From: [Erwinia] mediterraneensis
GTDB taxonomy: Bacteria; Pseudomonadota; Gammaproteobacteria; Enterobacterales; Enterobacteriaceae
Assembly (NCBI RefSeq): GCF_900604315.1
Contig: NZ_LR026978.1
Location: forward strand, 2,804,325 to 2,868,324
Length of the DNA stretch: 64,000 nt
Direction: 5' to 3'
Positions within the stretch are counted from its first letter, which is position 1. Every line of letters begins with the position of its first letter. Of the stretch, positions 18,199 through 27,779 are shown piece after piece. The notes beneath the pieces are model-generated. The model had not been told where the DNA came from and searched no databases. It worked only from the letters and a program-made list of their open reading frames with translations. The position numbers and the translations under genes were made by a program.

Positions 18199-18724
18199 GT
18201 TCCACAAACAGCATGCGGGCATCGTGACTCGCCGGGTTCAGACGCGTTGTTTCATCGCACCACCAGGCCCCCTGATGCTGCCCGAGCGGCTGCGCATCAT
18301 CCAGCAGCCAGCGTCCCGCGACTATCCAGCAGACCCCGTGCACGCTCTGCTGCGCTTCATCAGTGATGCTGACGCTACTGCGCCAGCTGTCGCGTCGCGT
18401 CATGATGTTAAAATCTTCGCTGGGGCCGCCGCTAAGCTGTGCCGCAAGCGCCAGCTCACCGGCAAACGCCCAGGGCTGGAGTGGCAGCAGACGATGTTCT
18501 GTACCCTCACCGGTTAAGGTGACAGGGTCACCATTGAGCAGCGTAATTACCCGATCGATCGCCGGGAAGCGTGAGAAGGGTCCATCTGCGGCCAGGGTGG
18601 CGATACTGGCGCGCCAGGCAAATTCCGCGGCACCCGGCGGAAAGCTGATAATCTCGCGTGTCTCGCCACCGCCATTGCGCCAGCGACTGACCGGTAGATC
18701 CTGATAACGGTAAACTTCTCTCAT
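18182..18724 (-). CDS. hutD: HutD/Ves family protein
   Basis: HutD is a small cupin-fold protein found in many hut clusters. In Pseudomonas it has been proposed to limit hut expression, perhaps by binding an intermediate. The 180-residue protein shows the family stretches SRWRNGGGETREII and AEFAWRASIATLAADGPFSRFPAIDRVITLL. E. coli Ves is a relative. Its end overlaps the end of hutC on the other strand. A perfect inverted repeat (18746-18761) stands just upstream of its start. Confidence 0.88.
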   Translation of the reverse strand: MREVYRYQDLPVSRWRNGGGETREIISFPPGAAEFAWRASIATLAADGPFSRFPAIDRVITLLNGDPVTLTGEGTEHRLLPLQPWAFAGELALAAQLSGGPSEDFNIMTRRDSWRSSVSITDEAQQSVHGVCWIVAGRWLLDDAQPLGQHQGAWWCDETTRLNPASHDARMLFVELNRVP

Positions 18725-18963
18725 CGTAACGACTCCACTGCCTCTGTACCGCGAGCGGTACGCCGCCCGCTCTCTCTTCAGCTTACCGGGCGTTGCTGGC
18801 TGTCGGCAAGCGAATCATGGCGCATTTTTTACTGCCGGATCAATTAAATAGAAGGCGTCTCCGTGGCGCACTGAGGCAGCGCAAACGGCATCAGCAGGAT
18901 CAGTCCCTCGCGGCGTTTCCGACCCGATAAAAAGCGGCCACGGTTGATCCGGTAACGGCATGG
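18725..18963. other. Divergent region between hutD and hutI
   Basis: No gene is seen in the stretch of about 300 bases between hutD and hutI. It contains the inverted repeat at 18746-18761 and the HutC-type operator before hutI. The rest shows no clear structure. Confidence 0.5.
18746..18761. promoter_or_regulatory. Perfect inverted repeat upstream of hutD
   Basis: GTACCGCGAGCGGTAC has 7-base arms around GA and lies 22 bases before the hutD start. It does not resemble the HutC operator. It could be a binding site or a hairpin in the leader. Confidence 0.35.
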
Positions 18964-18975
18964 TTGTATATACAT
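18964..18975. promoter_or_regulatory. HutC-type operator before hutI
   Basis: TTGTATATACAT contains the perfect palindrome TGTATATACA and is followed at once by the related half-site ATATACAG. It lies 50 bases before the hutI start, as expected for repression by HutC. Confidence 0.72.
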
Positions 18976-19024
18976 ATACAGACTTTAGCGCGCTGCCGCC
19001 GACGGGGCGCAACCAGGAGGCGTA

Positions 19025-20266
19025 ATGAGCGAGGAATACGGCGTCGACACACTCTGGCTGGGGGCCGATCTGGTCACCATGCGGGAGGGGAAATACCAGC
19101 TGATTAACGATGGTGTGATTGCGGTGCGTGGAGAGCAGATCGTCTGGGTCGGTCCGCGCGCGGCGATGCCCGCTTTTAATGCGGCGCGCCGCATCATGTT
19201 TCGTGGCGGTATTATCACACCCGGGCTGGTGGATTGTCATACCCATCTGGTGTTTGGCGGCGATCGCAGCCAGGAGTTTGAGCAGCGACTGAACGGCGTC
19301 AGCTATGCTGAGATCGCCGCGCAGGGCGGCGGCATCCTCTCCACCGTACGCGCCACGCGCGCCGCCTCAGAGGAGGCGCTGGTGGCGTCCGCCAGCAGGC
19401 GTCTGACGCGCCTGCTGGCGGAAGGAGTGACTACGGTTGAGATCAAATCGGGTTACGGGCTGGATGAGGAGAGCGAACTGCGCATGCTGCGCGCTATTCG
19501 CCAGCTGGCCGCCACGGTGCCGGCGGATGTGCGCGCAACCTGTCTTGCCGCACACGGCTTCCCGCCCGAGTTTAAACAGGATCCGCAGGGCTGGGTCAGG
19601 CTGATCTGCGAACACTTGTTACCCCGCGTGCAGCAGGAGGGACTGGCGGATGCGGTTGACGCCTTCTGTGAACATCTGGCCTTTTCGCCCCGGCAGGTTG
19701 AAGAGGTATTTAAAGCGGCGCAGGCGCTCGGGCTGCCGCTGAAACTGCATGCGGAACAGCTCTCCGCACAGGGCGGCGCGGCGCTGGCGGCGCGTTATGG
19801 CGCGCTTTCCGCCGATCATCTGGAATATGCGCAGGAGAGCGATGTGCAGGCGATGGCGGCCGGGGGCACAGTCGCGGTGCTGCTGCCGGGGGCTTTCTAC
19901 CTGTTACGGGAAACGCAGCGGCCACCGGTGACGCTGTTCCGTCGTTACGGCGTTCCGATGGCGCTGGCGAGTGACGCCAATCCCGGCACTTCGCCTGCGC
20001 TCTCGCTGCGTCTGATGCTGAATATGGGCTGCACCCTGTTTGGTCTGACGCCGGAGGAGGCGCTGGCGGGCGTCACTTTATGGGGGGCAAAGGCGCTGGG
20101 GCTGGAAAAAACCCACGGTTCGCTGGAAGCGGGAAAAGTGGCGAATTTTGTACACTGGTCGCTGGCGCGCCCGGCCGAACTGGCTTACTGGCTGGGCGGT
20201 GAGCTGCCCTGTAAGGTGGTCTACCGGGGGCGTGCGCAATGGCCGCTGTCGGCGATGGCGGATTAA
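19025..20266 (+). CDS. hutI: Imidazolonepropionase HutI
   Basis: HutI hydrolyses imidazolone propionate to N-formimino-L-glutamate, the third step of histidine breakdown. The amidohydrolase metal motif [10 protein letters not shown] has its histidines at residues 72 and 74, and later stretches KLHAEQLS and [12 protein letters not shown] carry further active-site residues. The length of 413 residues is usual. AGGAGGCGTA stands just before the ATG. The gene for the fourth step, hutG, which usually follows hutI in enteric clusters, is not here. Confidence 0.95.
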   Translation: MSEEYGVDTLWLGADLVTMREGKYQLINDGVIAVRGEQIVWVGPRAAMPAFNAARRIMFRGGIITPGLVDCHTHLVFGGDRSQEFEQRLNGVSYAEIAAQGGGILSTVRATRAASEEALVASASRRLTRLLAEGVTTVEIKSGYGLDEESELRMLRAIRQLAATVPADVRATCLAAHGFPPEFKQDPQGWVRLICEHLLPRVQQEGLADAVDAFCEHLAFSPRQVEEVFKAAQALGLPLKLHAEQLSAQGGAALAARYGALSADHLEYAQESDVQAMAAGGTVAVLLPGAFYLLRETQRPPVTLFRRYGVPMALASDANPGTSPALSLRLMLNMGCTLFGLTPEEALAGVTLWGAKALGLEKTHGSLEAGKVANFVHWSLARPAELAYWLGGELPCKVVYRGRAQWPLSAMAD

Positions 20267-20296
20267 CGCCCCGCAAAAGCAGGGCGTGAAGCGCTA

Positions 20297-20929
20297 TCAG
20301 GATTTACGGGCGTCCGGGCGTACCAGATCGAAGCGCTGCTCCTCACTGATGCCATAGTAGGCGGAGGGGCCGCCCGCGCGCAGGATAGGCTGCGCCCGGG
20401 CGGTCTGATAGATACCCGCTTCCAGCAGCGCTTCGTCGATATGAATCGCTACCGCTTCGCCCAGCACCAGCCAGCTGTCGATCTTCCCGCCCTGCGCATC
20501 CTGCAGCTGGATACATTGCGTCAGCCGACACTCGAAATTCACCGGACTTTCAGCCACCAGGCTCGCCGCCACCTGTGTGGCAGGCAGAGGCGTCAGACCA
20601 GCCAGGACAAACTCATCCTGATCGGCGGGCACTGAGGCGGAGCTTTCGTTCATCGCTTCCGCCAGCGGTCGTGTCGCCAGATTCCAGACAAAAACGCCGG
20701 TCTCCTGAATATTCCGTACGCTATCTTTCCAGCCGGTGCTGGAAAAGCCAATGATCGGCGGATGGTAGTTGAAACAGTTAAAAAAGCTGTAAGGCGCCAG
20801 GTTGCGTACGCCGCTGGCGCTGACTGAGCTAATCCAGCCAATAGGACGTGGGCCGATAATGGCATTGAGCGGATCGTGCGGCAAACCGTGACCTGCGCGA
20901 GGCTGATAAGAGTAGCGTTGACGCGTCAT
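20297..20929 (-). CDS. Flavin reductase-like FMN-binding protein
   Basis: This 210-residue protein belongs to the flavin reductase/NADH:FMN oxidoreductase-like family (split-barrel FMN-binding fold). Family features are NAIIGPRPIGWISSVSASG, NLAPYSFFNCFNYHPPIIGF and a central FVWNLATRPLAEAMN. The start at 20929 follows AGGAGA at five to six bases; an earlier in-frame ATG is not supported. The substrate or partner is unknown. It converges with hutI, and nothing ties it to histidine metabolism beyond position. Confidence 0.85.
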   Translation of the reverse strand: MTRQRYSYQPRAGHGLPHDPLNAIIGPRPIGWISSVSASGVRNLAPYSFFNCFNYHPPIIGFSSTGWKDSVRNIQETGVFVWNLATRPLAEAMNESSASVPADQDEFVLAGLTPLPATQVAASLVAESPVNFECRLTQCIQLQDAQGGKIDSWLVLGEAVAIHIDEALLEAGIYQTARAQPILRAGGPSAYYGISEEQRFDLVRPDARKS

Positions 20930-21075
20930 GACGTCTCCTGAGTAGAGAAACAGGCAGTTATAATAGCTGCTCAGCATCCGGTGAGAAGCGTTGCAGCAGG
21001 TAAGCGCTTTGTGCGGGTTTATTTCCCGACGCGGAATCGGTATCTTACGCGCGCCGCGTTAATCTGAGAGAAGCC

Positions 21076-22002
21076 ATGAACAAGCCCACCGCCAGACCCC
21101 TTTTTCATCCGCGAAATCGTCATCAGGGCGAATACGATTTTGCCGCCCTGACCGCCGCCCATCCGCCGCTGGCCGCGAAGGTCCGGCCCAACGGCTGGGG
21201 CGCGCTGTCGATCGATTTTGCCGATCCTGACGCGGTACTGCTACTGAATCAGGCGCTGTTAAAACATTTCTATCAGCTGGAGTGGCAGCTGGCACCGGGC
21301 TTTCTCTGCCCGCCGGTGCCGGGACGGGCGGATTATATTCACCATCTGGCAGATCTGCTGGCAAGCGATGGCAAGGGCGCGATCCCGCGTCAGGCGGACC
21401 TGCTCGATATTGGCTGTGGCGCCAACTGCATCTATCCGCTGATTGGCCAGGCGGAATATGGCTGGCGCTTTACCGGAACCGATATTTCTGACGAGGCGCT
21501 GAAGGCCGCAAACGCCATTGTTCACGCCAATCCGGGTCTGCAGCGCAATATCCGTCTGCGGCGGCAGAAGCAGGCGGGTGCCATTTTTCATGGCATTATC
21601 CACAAGAACGAGTTTTATCACGCTACCCTGTGTAATCCGCCGTTTCACGCCTCCGCTGCTGAAGCGCAGGAGGTTACCCGGCGCAAAACGCGCAATCTCG
21701 GTCTGAAAACCACCACGCCGCTTAACTTTGGCGGTCAGCACAATGAGCTGTGGTGCGAGGGCGGCGAAACGGCATTTATCGGGCAGATGATCCGCGAAAG
21801 CGCAGATTTCGCCCGCCAGTGTGTCTGGTTTACTTCGCTGGTATCGCGTAAAGAGAATCTGCCCGCCCTGCGTGACGCACTGAAGGCGCTGCCGGTCAGC
21901 GACGTACGCATCATCGACATGGCGCAGGGGCAAAAGCAGAGCCGTTTCCTTGCCTGGAGCTTTATGCCGCAGGCCACCCGCGCCCGTTATCTGACGCCTT
22001 AG
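21076..22002 (+). CDS. rlmF: 23S rRNA (adenine(1618)-N(6))-methyltransferase RlmF
   Basis: RlmF methylates N6 of A1618 in 23S rRNA with S-adenosylmethionine. The SAM-binding motif [11 protein letters not shown] is at residues 111-121 and the catalytic N6-adenine motif NPPF at 187-190. The length of 308 equals E. coli RlmF (YbiN). It converges with ybiO, with 12 bases between the stops. From here to the end of the window gene order follows E. coli. Confidence 0.96.
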   Translation: MNKPTARPLFHPRNRHQGEYDFAALTAAHPPLAAKVRPNGWGALSIDFADPDAVLLLNQALLKHFYQLEWQLAPGFLCPPVPGRADYIHHLADLLASDGKGAIPRQADLLDIGCGANCIYPLIGQAEYGWRFTGTDISDEALKAANAIVHANPGLQRNIRLRRQKQAGAIFHGIIHKNEFYHATLCNPPFHASAAEAQEVTRRKTRNLGLKTTTPLNFGGQHNELWCEGGETAFIGQMIRESADFARQCVWFTSLVSRKENLPALRDALKALPVSDVRIIDMAQGQKQSRFLAWSFMPQATRARYLTP

Positions 22003-22014
22003 TTAGCGCGCCGC

Positions 22015-24300
22015 TTATTCCGGCGGCGGCAGGGCAATCACGCCGTCGCTGCCAGGCGCTGGCGCGTTACCGCCAGGGGAAACCACTTCCACCCGCTGGC
22101 GGGGCGTTTTAATTCCGGCCGCGTCGAAATGTTTTTTCACCTTATCATCCAGCGCAAAACGCACCGTCCACTGCTTCAGCGGCTGGGTGGTAAAGGTAAC
22201 ACGCACGGTAAAAGCCTGATTGTTTAACCCGACCAGGCCGGCAAAACCGGGTTCGCCAATCACCATGGCACGGATCTCCTCATTCTCCAGCAGCTCTTTC
22301 ACCGCCGCGCGTAGCGCATTATTGGCGCGTTCGGCATCTTCATCGCGATCCACATCATAATTCGCCACAAAAGAGCCGATCCCGCGCACAAAGTTGGCGA
22401 ACGTGGTAATCGAGGACCAGGGAATGATGTGATACGCCCCGGTATCCTGGCGTACGCCCACGGAACGAATCGACATGCGCTCGACGGTGCCGGTAATAGC
22501 GCCAATGGTCACCAGATCGCCGGTGTTCATACCATTTTCAAACTGGATAAAAATGCCGGTAATAATATCTTTCACCAGCGTCTGGGAGCCGAACGATACG
22601 GCCAGTCCCAGCGCTCCGGCACCTGCCAGCAACGGGGCAATATTCACGCCAATCTCAGAGAGCAGAATCATAATGGTGATGGTGCTGATCACCACCGCCA
22701 GCGCGTTACGGAACAGAGTCAGCAGCGTACGCGTACGGGCGCTGGGCATCGGACGGCCATGAGCATCTGAGGCGAGACGGCTCTCAATCAGGCTGGCAAG
22801 CAGTGTCCAGCCCACCGCAGAGAGCAGCAAGATCATGATGATCCTGATCAGGATATCCACCAGCCGTTCCCCGGCTCCGGCGGTCAGCCAGTGCCAGAGA
22901 TCGAACAGGTTCCAGGCATTAAGCAACAGCAGCAGTGCGGCAAATACCGTCAGAATACGTGCCAGCTTCAGCAGCATCGCTACCCAGCCATTCACGCGCT
23001 TCTGCAGCTCCGGATAGTTACGCCTCAGTTCCGGCGACAGAATAATGGTCCTGGCAATCCAGCGCGACAGCACACCCGAGATCATCGCCGCGATACCGAT
23101 GATCGCCAGGCTACGCACCGTGGCGGACATCATAAATTTCAGGCTGTCCCCCGGGTTAAAAATCGAGAAGAGGAAGAGGGCGATAAAATAGGCGCTCGCC
23201 AGCCAGTGCCAGACGGTGGCAAAGGCGCGAATAAACAGGGCGAAAAAGGCCAGCGAGCGGTCAGCCAGCGCGAGCAGTGCCTGGCGGATAGCGCGCTTGT
23301 TATGGAAGATCAGCCACAGCGCCCAGCTGGTCATCAGACCCATAATCACCATGTTAACCAGGGACGAGACCTGAACATTCACCTGACTGGAGACAATGGG
23401 GACGATCACCAGCAGGCCATAACCAATAATCCCACTCAGCCAGCTGAGACGGGTGTTCCAGTAGCGGGCGCGCTGGTCGCTGAGACGAAAAAAACGCAGC
23501 GCGGGAAAGCGCGGGCAAAAAATCAGACGCAGCACCGCTTTAAAAAACTCAATCAGGGCAAAGGCGTTCAGAAACAGGCCCTGCTGCCTGGCGATGGTGC
23601 GGTTGCCGCCGTGCGTATTATCGCTGACGAGCTGACCAACAAACAGCGCCAGGGCCAGCAGCAGCAGATCAATAATAAACGCGGTAGCGATGGCGACGGG
23701 CAGGGGAAACCAGCTGGGGCGCTCGCAGCTGTACTGCCGTCCCCAGCGACCAAGCTGGCGATAGATCGGATACATCAGGCCGCGTATCAGCCAGTAAAAA
23801 GCAAACAGCGCCAGCGCCAGTACCAGAAAGTGGTTCAGGGCGTTAACAAAGGTCTTTTCGTTAAAGGCCTTATGCGGCGCATAGACAATATTGTGGTGCA
23901 GGCGCATAAATTGTTGCGCCACTTTGCCGCCATACTGGCGCGTCACCTCGGTGACGCCCTGCAGCACGGTTTTCTCTTCGGGCTCCGCCTCGGGCGGGGA
24001 TAACACCGGTTCCGTACTGGCTGAGGGGCTGGCGGCCGCGCTGCGTAGCTGCTCAATCAGTTCCTGACGTGACTGATCGTTTTCCAGAATGTTCGCCAGC
24101 GCCGCATAAGCCGCTTTTTTCTCCTCCAGGCCCGGCGCTTTAGTGGCTTTTGTGCCGTCTGGCGCGGCTGGCTGACTGGCAGCCACTGCTGCCTGCGGCA
24201 GCGTCACGGCATGTGCCGCAGGCAGCATACTCGCGATAACCGCGATGCAGAGCACTATCCCCCGTAATAAAGCGTACGGGCGTAAACCGGCTGAAGACAT
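22015..24300 (-). CDS. ybiO: MscS-family mechanosensitive channel YbiO
   Basis: YbiO is a large inner-membrane channel of the MscS family that releases solutes on hypo-osmotic shock. The 761-residue product has a signal peptide (ends near AAHA), a periplasmic part, many membrane segments, and the MscS core in its C-terminal third (LLAGAGALGLAVSFGSQTL, FIQFENGMNTGDLVTIG). E. coli YbiO has 741 residues. The ATG at 24300 follows GGGG at a good distance and starts the signal peptide; in-frame starts further upstream have no ribosome site. Confidence 0.93.
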   Translation of the reverse strand: MSSAGLRPYALLRGIVLCIAVIASMLPAAHAVTLPQAAVAASQPAAPDGTKATKAPGLEEKKAAYAALANILENDQSRQELIEQLRSAAASPSASTEPVLSPPEAEPEEKTVLQGVTEVTRQYGGKVAQQFMRLHHNIVYAPHKAFNEKTFVNALNHFLVLALALFAFYWLIRGLMYPIYRQLGRWGRQYSCERPSWFPLPVAIATAFIIDLLLLALALFVGQLVSDNTHGGNRTIARQQGLFLNAFALIEFFKAVLRLIFCPRFPALRFFRLSDQRARYWNTRLSWLSGIIGYGLLVIVPIVSSQVNVQVSSLVNMVIMGLMTSWALWLIFHNKRAIRQALLALADRSLAFFALFIRAFATVWHWLASAYFIALFLFSIFNPGDSLKFMMSATVRSLAIIGIAAMISGVLSRWIARTIILSPELRRNYPELQKRVNGWVAMLLKLARILTVFAALLLLLNAWNLFDLWHWLTAGAGERLVDILIRIIMILLLSAVGWTLLASLIESRLASDAHGRPMPSARTRTLLTLFRNALAVVISTITIMILLSEIGVNIAPLLAGAGALGLAVSFGSQTLVKDIITGIFIQFENGMNTGDLVTIGAITGTVERMSIRSVGVRQDTGAYHIIPWSSITTFANFVRGIGSFVANYDVDRDEDAERANNALRAAVKELLENEEIRAMVIGEPGFAGLVGLNNQAFTVRVTFTTQPLKQWTVRFALDDKVKKHFDAAGIKTPRQRVEVVSPGGNAPAPGSDGVIALPPPE

Positions 24301-24410
24301 AGCATACCCCATGGCAACGCGCAAACAGCGCAAGAGGGAAAGTATAGTCGTGGATTGACTGCGAAAGGGGATAAGCGCAGGGGGAGGCGCAGGCCTGTGA
24401 GAGAGAAACG

Positions 24411-24437
24411 CGCCGGGCCGACAGTCGCGGCCCGGCG
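24411..24437 (-). terminator. Hairpin after glnQ
   Basis: CGCCGGGCC and GGCCCGGCG form a perfect 9-bp stem just after the glnQ stop, followed on the minus strand by CGTTTCTCTC. The U tract is weak, so it may be a terminator or an mRNA-stabilising hairpin. Confidence 0.55.
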
Positions 24438-24442
24438 GAGTA

Positions 24443-25165
24443 TCAGGAAACGTGCTGCAGGAACTCGCGCAGACGATCACTGGGCGGATTAGAGATTAAC
24501 GTATGGGGATCGCCATCTTCCGCAATGGTGCCTTTATCGATGAAAATCAGTCGTGAAGCCACCTCGCGGGCAAAGCCCACCTCATGGGTAACAATCACCA
24601 TAGTCATACCTTCTTCCGCCAGGTTCTGCATGACCTTCAGGACTTCATGACGCAGTTCCGGATCGAGCGCCGAGGTGGGCTCATCAAACAGCATCATTTT
24701 GGGCTTCACCGCCAGCGCACGGGCGATGGCGACACGCTGCTGCTGCCCGCCGGAGAGTTCAGACGGGAAGTGATGGGCACGCTCCGCCAGTCCCACTTTT
24801 GCCAGCAGCTCACGCGCCTGCTTGTGCGCCTCCTCTTTTTTAGCCCCGCGTACGCGAATCGGGCCGAAAGCCACGTTATCCAGCGCGCTCATTTGCGGGA
24901 AAAGATGGAATTGCTGAAACACCATGCCCGCTTCCTGGCGGATCAGGCGCTCATCAACGTTGGGGTCGTTCACTTTCAGACCGTCAACAATCAGTTCACC
25001 TGCGGTAATCTCTTCCAGCTTGTTGATGCAGCGCAGCAGGGTAGACTTGCCGGAACCGGATGGCCCGATAATCACCACGACTTCGCCCTGATTAATCTTC
25101 AGATTAATGTTGTGCAGCACCTGAGTTTTGCCGAAGTGCTTGGAGACATTTTTAAATTCAATCAC
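24443..25165 (-). CDS. glnQ: Glutamine ABC transporter ATP-binding protein GlnQ
   Basis: GlnQ is the ATPase of the high-affinity glutamine importer. The 240-residue protein has Walker [10 protein letters not shown] near residue 34, the signature [15 protein letters not shown], and Walker [14 protein letters not shown]. Its ATG overlaps the glnP stop by four bases, so the two are probably coupled. It is last in the glnH-glnP-glnQ operon. Confidence 0.97.
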   Translation of the reverse strand: MIEFKNVSKHFGKTQVLHNINLKINQGEVVVIIGPSGSGKSTLLRCINKLEEITAGELIVDGLKVNDPNVDERLIRQEAGMVFQQFHLFPQMSALDNVAFGPIRVRGAKKEEAHKQARELLAKVGLAERAHHFPSELSGGQQQRVAIARALAVKPKMMLFDEPTSALDPELRHEVLKVMQNLAEEGMTMVIVTHEVGFAREVASRLIFIDKGTIAEDGDPHTLISNPPSDRLREFLQHVS

Positions 25166-25821
25166 AGGATTTTCGCCCTTTTCTCAATACGGCGCAGCAC
25201 GTAGCTCAACACCAGCGTAATCACCAGGTAGATCACCGCAACGGCACTCCAGATTTCCAGCGCCCGGAAGTTACCGGCAATGATCTCCTGGCCCTGGCGG
25301 GTCAGTTCGGCAACGCCAATAACGATAAACAGCGAAGTATCCTTGATGCTGACGATCCACTGGTTGCCCAGCGGGGGTAACATACGGCGCAGCGCCAGCG
25401 GCATAATTACATAGCGCAGAGTTTCACGCCGGGAGAGGCCGAGCGCCAGACCCGCTTCGCGAAAACCTTTATGGATGGAGAGCACCGCGCCGCGCGTAAT
25501 TTCCGCAATATAGGCGCCGGAGTTGATCATGATAGTGACCACGGCCGCGGTAAAAGGGTCGATACGCAGATCGGGAATGGCCATCGGCAAGGCGAAATAG
25601 ATAAACATTACCTGCACCACAATCGGGGTGCCGCGGATCAGCTCAATGAAAACCAGCGCAATGTTATTGGTGATCCAGCCGCCGTAGGCGCGGGCAAAAC
25701 CTGCAACCACGCCGATAATCAGGCCACCAATCAGACCGAGCACAGAAATCAGCAGGGTCATCTTCGCGCCTTCCAGCAGCAGGGGCAGTGCTGGCCAGAT
25801 TACGCTCCAGTCGAACTCCAT
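25162..25821 (-). CDS. glnP: Glutamine ABC transporter permease GlnP
   Basis: GlnP is the membrane subunit of the glutamine importer, 219 residues with about five membrane helices. The polar amino acid permease features are [18 protein letters not shown] and the coupling loop [23 protein letters not shown]. It presumably works as a homodimer with GlnQ. It lies between glnH and glnQ with the usual operon spacing. Confidence 0.97.
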   Translation of the reverse strand: MEFDWSVIWPALPLLLEGAKMTLLISVLGLIGGLIIGVVAGFARAYGGWITNNIALVFIELIRGTPIVVQVMFIYFALPMAIPDLRIDPFTAAVVTIMINSGAYIAEITRGAVLSIHKGFREAGLALGLSRRETLRYVIMPLALRRMLPPLGNQWIVSIKDTSLFIVIGVAELTRQGQEIIAGNFRALEIWSAVAVIYLVITLVLSYVLRRIEKRAKIL

Positions 25822-25903
25822 GGTGTTACTCCAGAATACTTATGTTGCAATGGAAAAGGCAGGGACATGGCTGTCCCTGCGCAAAAGGCCAGTGGCCAGA
25901 ATA

Positions 25904-26653
25904 TTATTTGGGTTCGCTGCCGAACCATTTTTTATAGAGGGTGTTATAGGTGCCGTTCTCACGCAGGGTTTTCAACGCGCCGTTCACCTTATCACGCAGA
26001 TCGTCGCTGCCTTTCGGGAAAGCGACGCCATACTGCTGCGCTTCAATCGCATCGCCAACCGCTTTAAAGCGTCCTTTACCTGCGGTATGGATAAAATAGA
26101 GAATATTGGGCGTATCGTGCAGCACCGCATCAGCACGGTTGGTGCCCAGTTCCATATAGGCGTTATCGATATTCGGAAACTGACGCAGATCTTTGGTTTT
26201 GATGTGCTCCTTCGCGTAGTCCACCGAGCCGGTGCCGCTCTTTACCGCCAGCACTTTGCCGTTCAGATCATCAACGCTTTTGATGTTTTCTTCATTGGCG
26301 CGCACCATCACCTGCAGACCGCTTTTGTAGTAGCCATCAGAGAAATCGATCGCTTTTTTACGTTCTTCAGTGATGGTGATACCCGCCAGCGCCAGGTCAA
26401 CGTTACGCGTCTGCAGCGCCGGGATAATTCCGCTGAAATCCATCGGCTTCAGGCTGTATTCGAGCTTGAGTTCTTTCGCAATGGCGTCCCACAGATCGAT
26501 ATCAAAACCGACATATTTATCGCCCTGCTTAAATTCGAAAGGGACAAAAGCGGTGTCGGTAGCTACGATCAGCTTTTTCTCTGCTGCAGTGGAGGAGAGC
26601 GAACAGGCCAGCGCCAGCGCGGCCAGGGAAACTTTTAACAGTGACTTCATCAT
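25904..26653 (-). CDS. glnH: Glutamine ABC transporter periplasmic binding protein GlnH
   Basis: GlnH captures glutamine in the periplasm. The 249-residue precursor starts with a signal peptide ([20 protein letters not shown], cleaved near STAAEK) and continues with the two-lobed family 3 solute-binding fold ([20 protein letters not shown]). E. coli GlnH has 248 residues. It is first in the operon. E. coli glnH has a sigma-54 promoter activated by NtrC, and a degenerate sigma-54-like sequence lies upstream here (26704-26719). Confidence 0.97.
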   Translation of the reverse strand: MMKSLLKVSLAALALACSLSSTAAEKKLIVATDTAFVPFEFKQGDKYVGFDIDLWDAIAKELKLEYSLKPMDFSGIIPALQTRNVDLALAGITITEERKKAIDFSDGYYKSGLQVMVRANEENIKSVDDLNGKVLAVKSGTGSVDYAKEHIKTKDLRQFPNIDNAYMELGTNRADAVLHDTPNILYFIHTAGKGRFKAVGDAIEAQQYGVAFPKGSDDLRDKVNGALKTLRENGTYNTLYKKWFGSEPK

Positions 26654-26703
26654 TATTCCTTATTACCTTGCAGGCTGATTTACCTGAAGTGACTTTCATC
26701 CTG

Positions 26704-26719
26704 TGAAAATCTGATGCCA
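26704..26719 (-). promoter_or_regulatory. Degenerate sigma-54-like promoter before glnH
   Basis: On the minus strand TGGCATCAGATTTTCA has a good -24 element (TGGCA), but the -12 element reads TTTTCA instead of TTGC. E. coli glnH also has a weak sigma-54 promoter in this position, so the call is plausible but not secure. Confidence 0.35.
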
Positions 26720-26904
26720 GATTTTCATTTTCAGAAAATTCACCAGGTTAAGAATATAAATACCACAGCGAGGAAAAAAAGATAATGGCTTGCCCTCTTT
26801 TGGCGGGCGGAAATGAGGCGTCGCGCCAGGAAAGCACGCCTGTATGACGCACTAAGTGCAGGAACCCTGGGGCAAAAGCAGAAGACTGGTGGTGCGGCGG
26901 GCAT

Positions 26905-26935
26905 AAAAAAGGCGGGGTTGCCCCGCCAGTTTTTT
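26905..26935. terminator. Bidirectional terminator after dps
   Basis: GGCGGGG-TTG-CCCCGCC forms a 7-bp GC stem flanked by AAAAAA and TTTTTT. It lies 17 bases after the dps stop and fits termination of dps on the minus strand. Confidence 0.85.
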
Positions 26936-26952
26936 GCCGTCACTAACGACTG

Positions 26953-27456
26953 TTACTCGATGTTTGCTTCGATAAACCACAGGAATTTATCCAGGTCGCG
27001 GGAAGCTGCGGTAAAGATATCAGCGGTATCTTCATCTTTCACTTCCGAAATCGCTTTACGCACATCGTTAGCCACCAGACCGTAACGATCAGCCAGCGCT
27101 TTCAGATGATCCTGGACGCTGTGGATGTTCAGCGGATAACTCTGTAGCGGGGTACGATCGTTAACCACCTGGGTAGTACCCAGCGCTACGCCGCCCAGCT
27201 GTACAACACGCTCTGCCATGGTGTCCTGGTGATCAGTGATGGCGGTACGGAAACCGTCCAGCATTTCATGTACACCGATAAAGTTGCCACCACGCATGTT
27301 CCAGTGCGCCTGCTTAGTAATCAATGACAGGTCGATAAATTCCACAACCAGACGGTTGAGCACCTCGATTGTGGCTTTTTTATCGTTCTCTGCCACGTCA
27401 TTACGGGTGTAAATCAGATCGGTAGAATTAGTTTTAACCAGTTTTGCGGTACTCAT
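26953..27456 (-). CDS. dps: DNA-binding ferritin-like protein Dps
   Basis: Dps forms a dodecamer that oxidises and stores iron and coats DNA in stationary phase. All ferroxidase ligands known from E. coli are present at the same positions: H51, H63, D67, D78 and E82. The lysine-containing N-terminal tail that binds DNA is kept ([10 protein letters not shown]). The length of 167 residues is typical. E. coli dps depends on sigma S, IHF and OxyR; a sigma S-like -10 stands upstream. Confidence 0.97.
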   Translation of the reverse strand: MSTAKLVKTNSTDLIYTRNDVAENDKKATIEVLNRLVVEFIDLSLITKQAHWNMRGGNFIGVHEMLDGFRTAITDHQDTMAERVVQLGGVALGTTQVVNDRTPLQSYPLNIHSVQDHLKALADRYGLVANDVRKAISEVKDEDTADIFTAASRDLDKFLWFIEANIE

Positions 27457-27501
27457 CGTTTCAGTCCTCTGTTGATGGGTTTCCTAATCAAGCACGGAAA
27501 T

Positions 27502-27510
27502 AAGTATAGC
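27502..27510 (-). promoter_or_regulatory. dps promoter -10 region, sigma S type
   Basis: On the minus strand GCTATACTT contains CTATACT, the extended -10 preferred by sigma S, about 50 bases before the dps ATG. No good -35 is seen, which is also usual for this kind of promoter. Confidence 0.55.
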
Positions 27511-27747
27511 AGCATTGTCTGAGCAGGAGTAAAGGAATGGGCAATAACAGAAATAGGAGATCTGTCAGCGCCTGTTTGACTGAAAAATATAGCGCTAATC
27601 CGTAATGTCAGTAAAAAAATTATTGGTAACCCAATGAAAATAAAGTTTTATTTTTAAATTGCCACGGGCGTTATCTGTTTGTTTCAAAATAATAACGTGT
27701 ACGCTAAATTCAGTAGAGAAATAAGTAAAATGATTAAAGGATCGCTA
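27511..27747. other. AT-rich region between dps and rhtA
   Basis: No gene is seen. The stretch is much richer in A and T than the rest of the window (for example ATAAAGTTTTATTTTTAAAT near 27640) and may serve nucleoid proteins that control dps. Confidence 0.4.
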
Positions 27748-27774
27748 TTCAGCCTGAAGTACCGTCAGGCTGAA
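27748..27774 (-). terminator. Hairpin after rhtA
   Basis: TTCAGCCTGA and TCAGGCTGAA form a perfect 10-bp stem with a 7-base loop, five bases after the rhtA stop. No T tract follows, so it may protect the transcript end rather than terminate strongly. Confidence 0.55.
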
Positions 27775-27779
27775 GCCTC

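Noticed and set aside
22891..24003. 370-codon plus-strand frame opposite ybiO
   Set aside because: It is antisense to a clear MscS-family gene and is low in hydrophobic residues and rich in Q and R, as expected of an antisense shadow.
26849..26859. GCACTAAGTGC as a NtrC site for glnHPQ
   Set aside because: The half-sites are only one base apart, whereas NtrC sites have GCAC and GTGC halves several bases further apart.
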